The translations under genes and the position numbers were made by a program. Shown one piece after another: positions 1-8,224 of a stretch of 64,000 nt of DNA. Source of the DNA: Palsa-892 sp035295845 (GTDB taxonomy: Bacteria; Pseudomonadota; Alphaproteobacteria; Rhizobiales; Xanthobacteraceae); contig DATGIF010000033.1 in NCBI GenBank assembly GCA_035295845.1, forward strand, positions 1 to 64,000, read 5' to 3'. The notes beneath the pieces were generated by a model. The model did no database searches and was not told where the DNA came from. It saw nothing but the letters and a program-made list of their open reading frames with translations. Position 1 is the stretch's first letter, and each line of letters begins with the position of its first letter.

Positions 1-2
1 TC

Positions 3-530
3 ATCTGCCCGATGATCAACAGCCGCGAGGAATGCGAGAGGTTCGTGCGCGCGTGCCGCTATGCGCCCAAGGGCTACCGCAGCTCGGGCCCGATCCGCGC
101 CTCGCTCTACGGCGGCTCGGACTACGCCGAGAAGGCGAACGAGACCGTGCTGACCTTCGCGATGATCGAGACCAAGGAGGCGGTCGCCAATCTCGACGCG
201 ATCCTGTCGACGCCGGAGCTCGACGCGATCTATGTCGGCCCGTCGGACCTGTCGCTGACCTACGGCTACAGCCCCGGGCTCGACCGCAGCGAGAACGAGA
301 TGGACAAGGTAATCGGCGGCATCGTCGACGGCTGCAAGAAGCACAAGATCAAGGCCGGCATCCACACCGGCAGCACCGCCTACGCCAAGAAGGCGATCGC
401 CCGCGGCTTCGACTTCACGACCCTGCTCGGCGACGCGCGCCTCCTCACCATGGCGGGCACCCAGGTCGTCAAGGAGATGCGCGAGGGCGGCGCCGGCAGC
501 GGCGGCGCCGCGAAGGGCTCGGTGTACTGA
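3..530 (+). CDS. HpcH/HpaI-type aldolase, 3' part
   Basis: The reading frame is open from the left edge, so the 5' end lies outside the window. The last 175 or so codons encode the C-terminal part of an HpcH/HpaI (2,4-dihydroxyhept-2-ene-1,7-dioate aldolase) family protein. Supporting motifs are a PMI segment at the edge, the A(P)KGYRSSGP loop, the FAMIETKEAVAN strand carrying the metal-ligand Glu, and IYVGPSDLSL with the metal-binding Asp. Family members are class II pyruvate aldolases that cleave or form 2-keto-3-hydroxy acids. The true substrate cannot be told from this fragment. It lies upstream of an ABC importer operon but is separated from it by an inverted GC-rich repeat, so co-transcription is uncertain. 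Confidence 0.88.
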   Translation: MCPMINSREECERFVRACRYAPKGYRSSGPIRASLYGGSDYAEKANETVLTFAMIETKEAVANLDAILSTPELDAIYVGPSDLSLTYGYSPGLDRSENEMDKVIGGIVDGCKKHKIKAGIHTGSTAYAKKAIARGFDFTTLLGDARLLTMAGTQVVKEMREGGAGSGGAAKGSVY

Positions 531-545
531 GCGATCGCGACGTCA

Positions 546-645
546 CCCCCCTCCCCGCCCTCCCCCTCAAGGGGGGAGGGGGCTCGAACAGTCGCGCCCT
601 ACTTCCCCCTCCCCCCTTGAGGGGGAGGGTCGGGGTGGGGGGTCG
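546..645. repeat. Inverted GC-rich intergenic repeat
   Basis: Two copies of a roughly 40-base unit face each other here: the first runs from about 546 to 582 and the reverse complement of 602-645 closely matches it. Each copy also has an internal palindrome built from CCTCCCCCTCAAGGGGGG. Such elements are common between genes in Rhizobiales and Bradyrhizobium-like genomes and are often mistranslated as PSPSRGEGE-type peptides. As RNA it could form a long hairpin that separates the aldolase and importer transcripts. Confidence 0.75.
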
Positions 646-681
646 CTTACCGAGGCACTAGCGGGTCGGATCGCAAACGCA

Positions 682-1470
682 ATGCAACCCGCCAAGCGAA
701 TCGGCGACGTCCTGCTGCACGCCGACAACATCAGCCTGTCCTTCGGCGGGGTGCGGGCGCTCACAGCCATCAGCCTCGAGATCCGCGAGCACGAGATCCT
801 CGCGATCATCGGCCCCAACGGCGCCGGCAAGACCTCGATGCTGAACGTGATCAACGGCTTCTATCATCCGCAAGCCGGCCGCATCACCTTCAAGGGCAGG
901 ACGCGGAAGGCCATGCGTCCGCACGCTGCGGCGGCGGGCGGCATCGCGCGCACGTTCCAGAACGTGGCGCTGTTCAAAAGCATGACCACGCTCGACAATA
1001 TCATGGCCGGCCGCGCGCTGAAGATGCACAAGAGCTTCTTCTGGCAACTCTTCCGTTACGGCCCGGCCATGCGCGAGGAGGTCGAGCATCGGAAAGTTGT
1101 CGAGGAGATCATCGATTTTCTTGAAATCGAGCACATCCGGCGCATTCCCGTCGGCAAATTGCCCTACGGCTTGCAGAAGCGCGTCGAACTCGGGCGCGCG
1201 CTCGCCATGGAGCCTGATCTGCTTTTGCTCGACGAGCCGATGGCCGGCATGAACCTCGAAGAGAAGGAGGATATGTCGCGCTACGTTCTCAGCATGAACA
1301 ATTATTACGGCACCACGATTGCGTTGATCGAGCACGATATGGGCGTCGTGATGGATCTGTCGGATCGCGTCGTCGTGCTCGACTACGGCCGCAAGATCGC
1401 CGACGGAACGCCCGACCAGGTCAAGAAAAATCAGGCCGTCATCGACGCCTATCTTGGCGTCGCGCATTGA
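682..1470 (+). CDS. LIV-type ABC importer ATPase (LivG family)
   Basis: This 262-residue ABC ATPase is one of two nucleotide-binding subunits of a branched-chain-amino-acid-type (HAAT) importer. The Walker A motif GPNGAGKTS is at about residues 44-52, the signature region LPYGLQKR at about 159-166, and Walker B LLLLDEP at about 180-186. The insertion after Walker A and the C-terminal DAYLG sequence (DAYLGVAH) are typical of LivG rather than LivF. The gene opens a five-gene importer operon whose permease begins 9 bases after its stop. In relatives such importers often carry aromatic or dicarboxylic acids rather than leucine, so I leave the LivG symbol out. Confidence 0.93.
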   Translation: MQPAKRIGDVLLHADNISLSFGGVRALTAISLEIREHEILAIIGPNGAGKTSMLNVINGFYHPQAGRITFKGRTRKAMRPHAAAAGGIARTFQNVALFKSMTTLDNIMAGRALKMHKSFFWQLFRYGPAMREEVEHRKVVEEIIDFLEIEHIRRIPVGKLPYGLQKRVELGRALAMEPDLLLLDEPMAGMNLEEKEDMSRYVLSMNNYYGTTIALIEHDMGVVMDLSDRVVVLDYGRKIADGTPDQVKKNQAVIDAYLGVAH

Positions 1471-1479
1471 GGAAGAACT

Positions 1480-2460
1480 ATGCTGCTCTACAAGATATTT
1501 ATCGATCCTTTCGTGCAGATGGGAGCCGCCCCGGATCTCCTGGTGCAGACCTTGTGGGAAGGCCTCGTGGCCGGCGTCCTCTATGCGCTGATTGCGCTCG
1601 GCTTCGTTCTGATTTTCAAGGCTTCGGGCGTTTTTAATTTCGCGCAAGGCATCATGGTGGTGTTCGGCGCGCTGACCCTTGTCGGTATTTACGAAATCCT
1701 TGTTCGCTGGGGAATTTCGCAAGAGAACGTCGCCGCTTTCGTGGCGCTCGGCCTCACCATCGGGGTGATGTTTCTGCTCGCGTTCGGCGTGGAACGGATC
1801 GTTCTCAAGCCGCTCGTGAACCAGCCCGACATCATTCTGTTCATGGCGACGTTCGGTTTGACCTACTTCCTGATCGGGTTCGGCGAATATGTTTTCGGCG
1901 GCAGCTCGAAAATCATGATCGCGGACCAGCTGTATTTGCCGAAAGGCTTCATCGATCTGAAGATTTTGGGGGGCGTCGTGTCGCTGCAAAAGATCGATAT
2001 CGCGGCGGCGGTCATCGCCTCGGTCATGGTGACGGGGCTCGCGCTGTTCTTCTCGAAAACGCGGATCGGCCGGGCGCTTCGCGCCGTCGCCGACAGCCAC
2101 AAGGCGGCGCTTTCGGTGGGCATCTCGCTCGACCAGATTTGGGTGATCGTGTGGTTTGCCTCGGGTCTTGTCGCGCTCGTTACCGGCATCATGTGGGGCG
2201 CGCGCTCGGAAGTCTCCTTCGCGCTGGAGGTGATCGCGCTGCGGGCATTGCCGGTCCTGATCCTCGGCGGCTTTACTTCGATCCCCGGGGCGATCGTCGG
2301 CGGCCTCATCATCGGCGTTGGCGAGAAGCTCGGCGATTTCTATTGGGGCGGGCTGCTGGGCCGCGGAATCGAAAGCTGGCTCGCCTATTTCATTGCCCTC
2401 GTTTTCTTGCTGTTCCGTCCGCAAGGATTGTTCGGCGAGAAAATCATCGAGCGCGTGTGA
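1480..2460 (+). CDS. LIV-type ABC importer permease (LivH family)
   Basis: The 326-residue protein has about eight hydrophobic segments and the LivH landmarks: YALIALGFVLIFKASGVFNFAQG near residues 35-57, and the EAA-like region IGRALRAVADSHKAALSVGI near 190-210 that contacts the ATPase. It forms half of the inner-membrane pore together with the next gene. It begins 9 bases after the ATPase stop, and the next permease begins with TTG about 10 bases after its own stop, so the genes are clearly co-transcribed. Confidence 0.93.
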   Translation: MLLYKIFIDPFVQMGAAPDLLVQTLWEGLVAGVLYALIALGFVLIFKASGVFNFAQGIMVVFGALTLVGIYEILVRWGISQENVAAFVALGLTIGVMFLLAFGVERIVLKPLVNQPDIILFMATFGLTYFLIGFGEYVFGGSSKIMIADQLYLPKGFIDLKILGGVVSLQKIDIAAAVIASVMVTGLALFFSKTRIGRALRAVADSHKAALSVGISLDQIWVIVWFASGLVALVTGIMWGARSEVSFALEVIALRALPVLILGGFTSIPGAIVGGLIIGVGEKLGDFYWGGLLGRGIESWLAYFIALVFLLFRPQGLFGEKIIERV

Positions 2461-2470
2461 GGGTACGACA

Positions 2471-3547
2471 TTGCTGTACCGCGAAGCCGGCCAATTCAAA
2501 ACAAACTACGCGAGCGATCAGGCGATATTTCCGATCTTGCAAGACCGGATGGGAATCGCCGCGATCCTTCTCGTCGCCTTCGTGGTGGTTCCTTATTTCG
2601 GAAATGATTTCCTGCTGCAGGCAATCATGATTCCGTTTGTTATTTTTTCGCTGGCCACGATCGGGCTCAATCTCCTTACCGGCTACACGGGCCTGTTGTC
2701 GCTCGGCACCGGCGCCTTCATGGGCGTGGGTGCTTATGCCTGCTACAAATTAGAGACGCTTTTTCCGAACGTGAACATCATCGTCTGGATTGTCGCCGCG
2801 GGATTTGCCTCGGCCGCGGTCGGTGTTTTGTTCGGATTGCCGAGCCTTCGCATCAAGGGCTTTTATCTTGCGATCGCGACGCTCGCCGCGCAATTTTTCC
2901 TGCAGTGGTGCTTTGTGCGCATTCCGTGGCTCTTCAATTACAACACGTCGGGTGCGATCGAAGTCGGGACGCACACTTTGTTCGGCATTCCGATCACCGG
3001 CCCGAATGCCTCGTCGACGACACGGTATTTGATCGCATTGTCGATCGTCGTGGTCATGACTTGGTTCGCGTCGAATCTCGTGCACGGCCGGATCGGCCGC
3101 ATGTGGATGGCGGTGCGCGACATGGATATCGCCGCCGAGCTCATGGGCATTCGCCTGTTGCCCACCAAATTGCTGGCTTTCGCGGTATCCTCTTTTTACT
3201 GCGGCGTCGCCGGCGCAATGCTCGTATTTCTTTGGTACGGGGGCGCGGAAGCCGACGTGTTCTCGATCAACCAGAGTTTCTTCATCCTGTTCATGGTCAT
3301 CGTCGGAGGCTTGGGAAGCCTGCTCGGCTCGTATCTGGGGGCGGCCTTCATCTTCATTCTTCCGATATTTCTTCGCTATGTTCCGCCGCATCTCGGCATG
3401 CCGATTCTTCCGGCTACAGTCGAACACATCGCGTTCATGATCACGGGCGGATTGATTATTTTCTTCCTGATCGTGGAGCCGAACGGGCTCGCGCGATTGT
3501 GGCAGATCGCGAAGCAGAAACTGAGGGTGTGGCCTTTCCCTTATTGA
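2471..3547 (+). CDS. LIV-type ABC importer permease (LivM family)
   Basis: This is the second permease, 358 residues from the TTG at 2471 (LLYREAGQFKTNYA). The open frame reaches back to 2318, but that would overlap the preceding permease by 143 bases. The TTG is preceded by a GAGGG ribosome-binding site at 2459-2463 and gives the N-terminus expected of this family. LivM landmarks are LATIGLNLLTGYTGLLSLG near residues 60-80, and GRIGRMWMAVRDMDIAAELMG in the ATPase-contact loop. The C-terminal half is strongly hydrophobic. Substrate specificity cannot be read from the permease. Confidence 0.92.
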   Translation: MLYREAGQFKTNYASDQAIFPILQDRMGIAAILLVAFVVVPYFGNDFLLQAIMIPFVIFSLATIGLNLLTGYTGLLSLGTGAFMGVGAYACYKLETLFPNVNIIVWIVAAGFASAAVGVLFGLPSLRIKGFYLAIATLAAQFFLQWCFVRIPWLFNYNTSGAIEVGTHTLFGIPITGPNASSTTRYLIALSIVVVMTWFASNLVHGRIGRMWMAVRDMDIAAELMGIRLLPTKLLAFAVSSFYCGVAGAMLVFLWYGGAEADVFSINQSFFILFMVIVGGLGSLLGSYLGAAFIFILPIFLRYVPPHLGMPILPATVEHIAFMITGGLIIFFLIVEPNGLARLWQIAKQKLRVWPFPY

Positions 3548-3568
3548 TTGGGCACACTCGGACTAGCG

Positions 3569-3596
3569 CCCTTATGGACCCCGCGTCCGCTAAGGG
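3569..3596 (+). promoter_or_regulatory. Stem-loop between permease and binding-protein genes
   Basis: CCCTTA (3569-3574) pairs with TAAGGG (3591-3596), and inside it GGAC (3576-3579) pairs with GTCC (3585-3588). No T-run follows, so it is not a classical terminator. A stem-loop at this point could act as an RNA processing or stability element that raises binding-protein expression relative to the permeases, a common arrangement in importer operons. Confidence 0.4.
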
Positions 3597-3659
3597 TCAT
3601 GTGATGAGAAACTCTATCAGGGCCGGAAAATACCCGGCCACAAGCTTGGGAGGACTAAA

Positions 3660-4982
3660 ATGCGCATGAAAGGATTAATCATCGCTGCGGCGATCGGCAC
3701 GATGGCGGGATCCGCCTTCGTAACGACGGCTTCGGCCGAGGACACGATCTACGTTCCCTTGTTCACCTATCGCACCGGTCCGTTCGCCGTTTCCGGCATT
3801 CCGATCGCGAACGGGATGCACGATTATCTCGAAATGTTGAACCAACGTGACGGCGGCATAGGCGGCGTCAAGCTCGCCATCGAGGAGTGCGAAACGGGCT
3901 ACGACACCAAAAAAGGCGTCGAATGCTACGAGACGATCAAGGACAAGAAGCCGGTGATGACCAACCCTTACTCCACGGGAATCACCTTGCAGCTCATCCC
4001 GAAGGCGTCGGTCGACAAGATCCCTGTTCTGTCCATGGCCTATGGTCTGTCGGCTTCGGCCAATGGCACCTACTTCCCGTGGATCTTCAATGCGCCGGCA
4101 ACCTATTGGGACGGTGCATCGGTGTTCGTGCGCTATATCGCGCAGAAGGAAGGCGGCGTCGACAAGCTGAAGGGCAAGAAAATCGGCCTCGTGCATCTCG
4201 ACGCGCCTTACGGCAAGGAGCCGATCCCGGTACTCGAAGCGCTGGCAAAGGACTACGGCTTCGAACTCCTGCTCTATCCGGTGCCGGCGGCGGAGATGCA
4301 GAACCAGTCTTCGCTCTGGCTCAATATCCGCCGCGACAAACCCGACTGGATTTACATGCAGGGCTTCGGTGCCATGAATCCGACCGCGGTGAAGGAGGCG
4401 GCCAAGATTGGCTATCCGATGGATCACTTCATCGGCGTCTGGTGGGCAGGCAACGAAGCTGACGCGGTTGGCCCCGAAGGGAAGGGCTACTTGTCGTTGA
4501 GCTTCACCAACATCGGCGCCAGTTTCCCCGTGATTCAGGACATCATGAAGTATGTCGTGAGCAAGGGAAAAACCCAGACCACGAAGGACGAGGTCGGCTT
4601 GAATTTCTATAATCGTGCCGTCTACAACGGGATCCTGATCGCGGAAGCCATCCGCAACGCGCAAAAGATCACCGGCAAGAAAGTGGTCACGGGCGAGGAC
4701 GTGCGGCGTGGCTTAGAGACGATCAATATCAATGAAGCCCGTCTCAAGGAAATTGGAGCGGCGGGCTTTGCTCCCCTCACGCACGTCACCTGCGAAGACC
4801 ACAACGGGCACAACGATGCGTTCCTCATTCAGTGGGACGGCACCAAGTGGGTCAAGGCATCGGACAACATCAAGCCGATCACCGAAAAAGTGATTCCGCT
4901 CGCCGACGCCGCCGCCAAGGACTACGCCGAAAAGAACGCCGGCTGGCCGAAGCGGACCGAAACCTGCGACAAGTCTTCGTAA
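3660..4982 (+). CDS. ABC importer substrate-binding protein (LivK-like)
   Basis: This is the 440-residue periplasmic binding protein of the importer. It starts at ATG 3660 behind a strong GGGAGGA site (3648-3654). Residues 1-26 form a signal peptide ending in TASA. The mature part is a Peripla_BP_6 two-lobe fold (YVPLFTYRTGPFAVSGIPIA, GGVKLAIEECETGYD, GKKIGLVHLDAPYGKEP, DWIYMQGFGAMNPTAVKEA). At about 415 mature residues it is longer than LivK of enteric bacteria and resembles the group linked to aromatic or fatty acid uptake in Rhizobiales. Hairpins flank the gene on both sides (3569-3596 and 5013-5049), which fits differential mRNA stability within the operon. Confidence 0.92.
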   Translation: MRMKGLIIAAAIGTMAGSAFVTTASAEDTIYVPLFTYRTGPFAVSGIPIANGMHDYLEMLNQRDGGIGGVKLAIEECETGYDTKKGVECYETIKDKKPVMTNPYSTGITLQLIPKASVDKIPVLSMAYGLSASANGTYFPWIFNAPATYWDGASVFVRYIAQKEGGVDKLKGKKIGLVHLDAPYGKEPIPVLEALAKDYGFELLLYPVPAAEMQNQSSLWLNIRRDKPDWIYMQGFGAMNPTAVKEAAKIGYPMDHFIGVWWAGNEADAVGPEGKGYLSLSFTNIGASFPVIQDIMKYVVSKGKTQTTKDEVGLNFYNRAVYNGILIAEAIRNAQKITGKKVVTGEDVRRGLETININEARLKEIGAAGFAPLTHVTCEDHNGHNDAFLIQWDGTKWVKASDNIKPITEKVIPLADAAAKDYAEKNAGWPKRTETCDKSS

Positions 4983-5012
4983 GTCGCGAGTCTGATCGCA
5001 TGAAATGAGTCG

Positions 5013-5049
5013 AGGGGGCGGCTATCCCGTAACGGGTGCCGCTCCCTCG
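5013..5049 (+). promoter_or_regulatory. Strong hairpin downstream of the binding-protein gene
   Basis: GAGGG-g-GCGGC (5013-5023) pairs with GCCGC-t-CCCTC (5039-5049), and the interior CCCG (5027-5030) pairs with CGGG (5034-5037). No T-run follows (GGTTGTATCC), so it is more likely an attenuating or 3'-protecting mRNA hairpin than a full terminator. The downstream ATPase begins only 36 bases later. Confidence 0.6.
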
Positions 5050-5084
5050 GTTGTATCCGATCCCAGGAATCGAGGATCAAGGTC

Positions 5085-5924
5085 ATGGACGTAGCTTCTT
5101 CCGCGGCGCCGGCTGTCGCAGCCGGGCGCATTCTCTCGGTGAACAACATCGAGGTCATCTACGACCACGTGATCCTCGTCTTGAAGGGCGTTTCGCTGGA
5201 AGTGCCGCGTGGCGGCATCGTTGCGCTGCTCGGCGCAAACGGCGCCGGCAAAACCACGACGCTGAAGGCGATCTCCAATCTTCTGCACGCCGAGCGCGGC
5301 GAGGTGAGCAAGGGGTCGATCCATTTCGACGGAATTGAAATCCACGGCCAATCGCCGAACGAACTCGTGCGCCGCGGCTGTATCCAGGTGATGGAAGGCC
5401 GCGAATGCTTCGCGCATCTCACCATCGAGGAGAACTTGCTGACTGGCGCCTTCACGCGGCCCGACGGGCGGGCGGCGATACGGCATGACCTCGATCTCGT
5501 CTATTCCTATTTTCCGCGCATCGCGCAGCGCAAGAATTCGCTTGCGGGTTATACCTCCGGCGGCGAGCAACAGATGTGCGCGATCGGCCGCGCGCTGATG
5601 TCGAAGCCGAAGATGATCCTTCTCGACGAGCCGTCGATGGGGCTCGCGCCGCAGATCGTCGAGGAAATCTTCGAAATAGTGAAACGGCTGAACGAGAAGG
5701 AAGGCGTTTCCCTCCTGCTTGCCGAGCAGAACACCAACATGGCGCTGAAATACGCCGCCTACGGCTACATTCTCGAAAGCGGCCGTATCGTGCTCGATGG
5801 TGAGGCACACGCTTTGCGCCAGAACGAGGACGTGAAGGAGTTCTATCTGGGCGTTGGCGAAAGCGGCCGCCGTTCCTTCCGCGACGTCAAGCACTACAAG
5901 CGCCGCAAGCGTTGGCTGGCTTGA
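5085..5924 (+). CDS. LIV-type ABC importer ATPase (LivF family)
   Basis: This is the second ATPase of the importer, 279 residues. Walker A GANGAGKTT is at about residues 50-58, the signature TSGGEQQMCAIGRAL at about 156-170, and Walker B ILLDEPSMGLAP just after. A basic C-terminal tail (DVKHYKRRKRWLA) extends about 30 residues beyond ordinary LivF and is typical of the version found with CoA-ligase genes in Rhizobiales. It follows a strong mRNA hairpin, and the CoA-ligase-like gene starts 18 bases after its stop. Confidence 0.92.
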   Translation: MDVASSAAPAVAAGRILSVNNIEVIYDHVILVLKGVSLEVPRGGIVALLGANGAGKTTTLKAISNLLHAERGEVSKGSIHFDGIEIHGQSPNELVRRGCIQVMEGRECFAHLTIEENLLTGAFTRPDGRAAIRHDLDLVYSYFPRIAQRKNSLAGYTSGGEQQMCAIGRALMSKPKMILLDEPSMGLAPQIVEEIFEIVKRLNEKEGVSLLLAEQNTNMALKYAAYGYILESGRIVLDGEAHALRQNEDVKEFYLGVGESGRRSFRDVKHYKRRKRWLA

Positions 5925-5942
5925 AGAGCCGAGGCGCGAGCG

Positions 5943-7175
5943 ATGGCCGATCACTATGATTCGCTTGAGACGCGCGAGCCCGAGGCGCGCGAGCGTGATC
6001 TTCTGGCGCGGCTGCCCGGGCTTCTCGCCGGAGCGATGAAAGCGCCGGCCTGGGCCGCGCATCTCACAGGAATTGATCCGAAGTCGGTCACGAGCCGCGC
6101 GGCGCTCACGCAATTGCCGGTGCTGCGCAAGTCCGAATTGCCGGGGATGCAGAAAGAAAGTCCGCCCTTTGCCGGTTTCTTGGCGCATCCGCTTTCGACG
6201 TTCGGCCGGCTCTTCACCTCGCCCGGCCCGATTTACGAGCCCGAAAGCGCCGTCGCCGATCCCTGGCGCTCGGCGCGCTCGCTCTTCGCCGCGGGCTTTC
6301 GCAAAAGCGACATCGTTCTCAACACGTTTTCCTATCACCTGGTGCCGGGCGGTTTCATTCTCGACAGTGGCGCGCGCGCGCTCGGCTGCGTGGTGATCCC
6401 GGCCGGACCCGGCAACACCGAGCAACAGCTCGACCTCATCGAGCATCTTAAGCCCGCCGCCTACACCGGCACGCCGGATTTTCTGAAAATCCTGCTTGAT
6501 GCGGCGAAGGCCGCGGACCGCGACGTTTCCTCGATCAAGAAAGCACTCGTTTCGGGCGCGGCATTTCCGCCCTCGCTGCAGGCGGAGATCAAGTCGCGCG
6601 GCATTGACGCCTATCAGTCCTACGCGACCGCCGATCTCGGCGTGGTTGCCTATGAGACCGCCGCGCGCGAGGGCCTGGTCGTGAACGAGGACGTGCTTCT
6701 CGAAATCGTCCGGCTGGGCACCGGCGATCCGGTGCCGGAGGGCGAGGTCGGTGAGGTGGTGGTGACCTCGTTTGATCCGTATCATCCGTGGATCAGGCTC
6801 GCGCTCGGCGATCTCACCGCCGCGCTCGCGGGCCGCTCGCCCTGCGGGCGAACCAACATGCGGATCAAGGGCTGGATGGGTCGCGCCGATCAGACCACGA
6901 AAGTGAAAGGCATGTTCGTTCGCCCCGAGCAGATCGCCGAGATCGCCAAGCGCCATCCGGAGCTCAAACGCCTCCGGCTCGTGGTCACACGCGAGGGCGA
7001 ACAGGACGCGATGACCTTGCGCGCCGAGTCGGCGAAAGCCGATGCTTCGCTCGCGGGCGCAGTCGCTTCGAGCCTGCAGACGATCACCAAGCTCAAGGGC
7101 CGGGTCGAGCTTGCTGCGCCCGGCACGCTGCCGAACGACGGCAAGGTCATTTCCGACGAGCGCGCGGCAAAATAG
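5943..7175 (+). CDS. Phenylacetate-CoA-ligase-like AMP-forming enzyme
   Basis: This 410-residue member of the PaaK-like adenylate-forming family would activate a carboxylic acid to its CoA thioester. Seen motifs are an N-terminal RAALTQLPVLRKSELPGMQ segment typical of PaaK, SYHLVPGGFILDSGARALG, and a C-terminal MRIKGWMGRADQTTKVKGMFV segment corresponding to the PaaK hinge and lid. The usual serine/threonine-rich P-loop looks replaced by FTSPGPIYEP, so activity is not assured. As the last gene of the importer operon it suggests that the imported compound is CoA-activated on entry. Phenylacetate itself is not proven. Confidence 0.82.
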   Translation: MADHYDSLETREPEARERDLLARLPGLLAGAMKAPAWAAHLTGIDPKSVTSRAALTQLPVLRKSELPGMQKESPPFAGFLAHPLSTFGRLFTSPGPIYEPESAVADPWRSARSLFAAGFRKSDIVLNTFSYHLVPGGFILDSGARALGCVVIPAGPGNTEQQLDLIEHLKPAAYTGTPDFLKILLDAAKAADRDVSSIKKALVSGAAFPPSLQAEIKSRGIDAYQSYATADLGVVAYETAAREGLVVNEDVLLEIVRLGTGDPVPEGEVGEVVVTSFDPYHPWIRLALGDLTAALAGRSPCGRTNMRIKGWMGRADQTTKVKGMFVRPEQIAEIAKRHPELKRLRLVVTREGEQDAMTLRAESAKADASLAGAVASSLQTITKLKGRVELAAPGTLPNDGKVISDERAAK

Positions 7176-7218
7176 CCCCGCGATTGACGCTTCTTTTCGC
7201 ACGCGTCATATCCGACCC

Positions 7219-8223
7219 ATGGATCAGAAAAATTCTGCGAGCCGCATCGGCGTCCTCTTGGTGAATTTGGGGACGCCGGAGGCCACCGACTATTGGTCGA
7301 TCCGCCGGTATCTGAAGGAGTTTCTCTCCGATCCGCGCGTGATCGAAACCAATCGCGTATTGTGGTGGTTCATCCTCAATCTCGTGATTCTGACGATTCG
7401 GCCGGCGCGCAAGGGGCGCGATTACGCCAAGATCTGGAACCGCGAGCGGAATGAATCGCCGCTGAAGACGATCACTCGGGCGCAGGCCGAGAAGCTCGCC
7501 GCGCATTTTTCAAGCGAGCCGCGCATCACCGTTGACTGGGCCATGCGCTACGGCAATCCGTCCATTCCGTCGCGCTTGCAGGCGATGCACGCGGCTGGCT
7601 GCGAGCGTATCCTCGTTGTTCCACTCTATCCGCAATATGCGGCGGCGACGACCGCAAGCGTCGGCGACAGGGTCTTCGAGACGTTGAAGACCATGCGCTG
7701 GCAACCGACGGTGCGGTTTGTGCCGCCCTATTTCGACGATCCTGCCTATATCGAAGCGGTCGCAGTCTCCCTCGAAGAGGAACTCGCAAAGTTGTCCTGG
7801 AAACCCGAGGTCATCCTGGCCTCGTTTCACGGCGTGCCGAAGGAATACGTCGAGAAGGGCGATCCCTACGAACGGCAATGTACCGAAACGGTCCGCTTGC
7901 TGCGTGCGCGGCTGCAGCTTGACGAAGAGCGGTTTCGCCTCACGTTTCAGTCGCGCTTCGGACGCGCCGAGTGGCTCGGGCCGCCGACCGACGGCACCGT
8001 GCGGGCGCTTGCGCAATCCGGCGTCAGGAACCTTGCGGTCGTCATGCCCGGCTTTTCGGCCGATTGTCTGGAGACGCTTGAGGAAATCGCAGGCGAGAAC
8101 GCCGAAATCTTCCGGCATGCGGGCGGCGAACGGTTCGCCGCCATTCCCTGCCTCAACGATTCCGCGCACGGAATGCGCGTGATCCAGGGCCTTGCCGAGC
8201 GCGAGCTGGCCGGGTGGATTTGA
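7219..8223 (+). CDS. hemH: Ferrochelatase
   Basis: This 334-residue protein inserts Fe(II) into protoporphyrin IX, the last step of haem synthesis. Family landmarks are GVLLVNLGTPEA at the N-terminus, KEFLSDPRVIE, PLYPQYAAATTA, the catalytic histidine in ASFHGVPKEY (His204), TFQSRFGRAEWLGP and PGFSADCLETLEEI with the second catalytic Glu. The frame is open further upstream to 7042, but that overlaps the preceding gene. ATG 7219 gives the canonical N-terminus, although no strong ribosome-binding site is visible. It converges on the kdsD-like gene with one base between the stops. Confidence 0.95.
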   Translation: MDQKNSASRIGVLLVNLGTPEATDYWSIRRYLKEFLSDPRVIETNRVLWWFILNLVILTIRPARKGRDYAKIWNRERNESPLKTITRAQAEKLAAHFSSEPRITVDWAMRYGNPSIPSRLQAMHAAGCERILVVPLYPQYAAATTASVGDRVFETLKTMRWQPTVRFVPPYFDDPAYIEAVAVSLEEELAKLSWKPEVILASFHGVPKEYVEKGDPYERQCTETVRLLRARLQLDEERFRLTFQSRFGRAEWLGPPTDGTVRALAQSGVRNLAVVMPGFSADCLETLEEIAGENAEIFRHAGGERFAAIPCLNDSAHGMRVIQGLAERELAGWI

Positions 8224-8224
8224 G

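Noticed and set aside
658..2499. 613-codon frame antisense to the importer ATPase and permease genes
   Set aside because: It is a shadow of two clear plus-strand genes, has His/Arg/Asp-rich low-complexity composition and no family motif.
5022..7202. 726-codon minus-strand frame under the second ATPase and ligase genes
   Set aside because: Long antisense frames are expected in GC-rich coding DNA; its composition is Arg/Ala/Gly-rich and the plus-strand genes are well supported.
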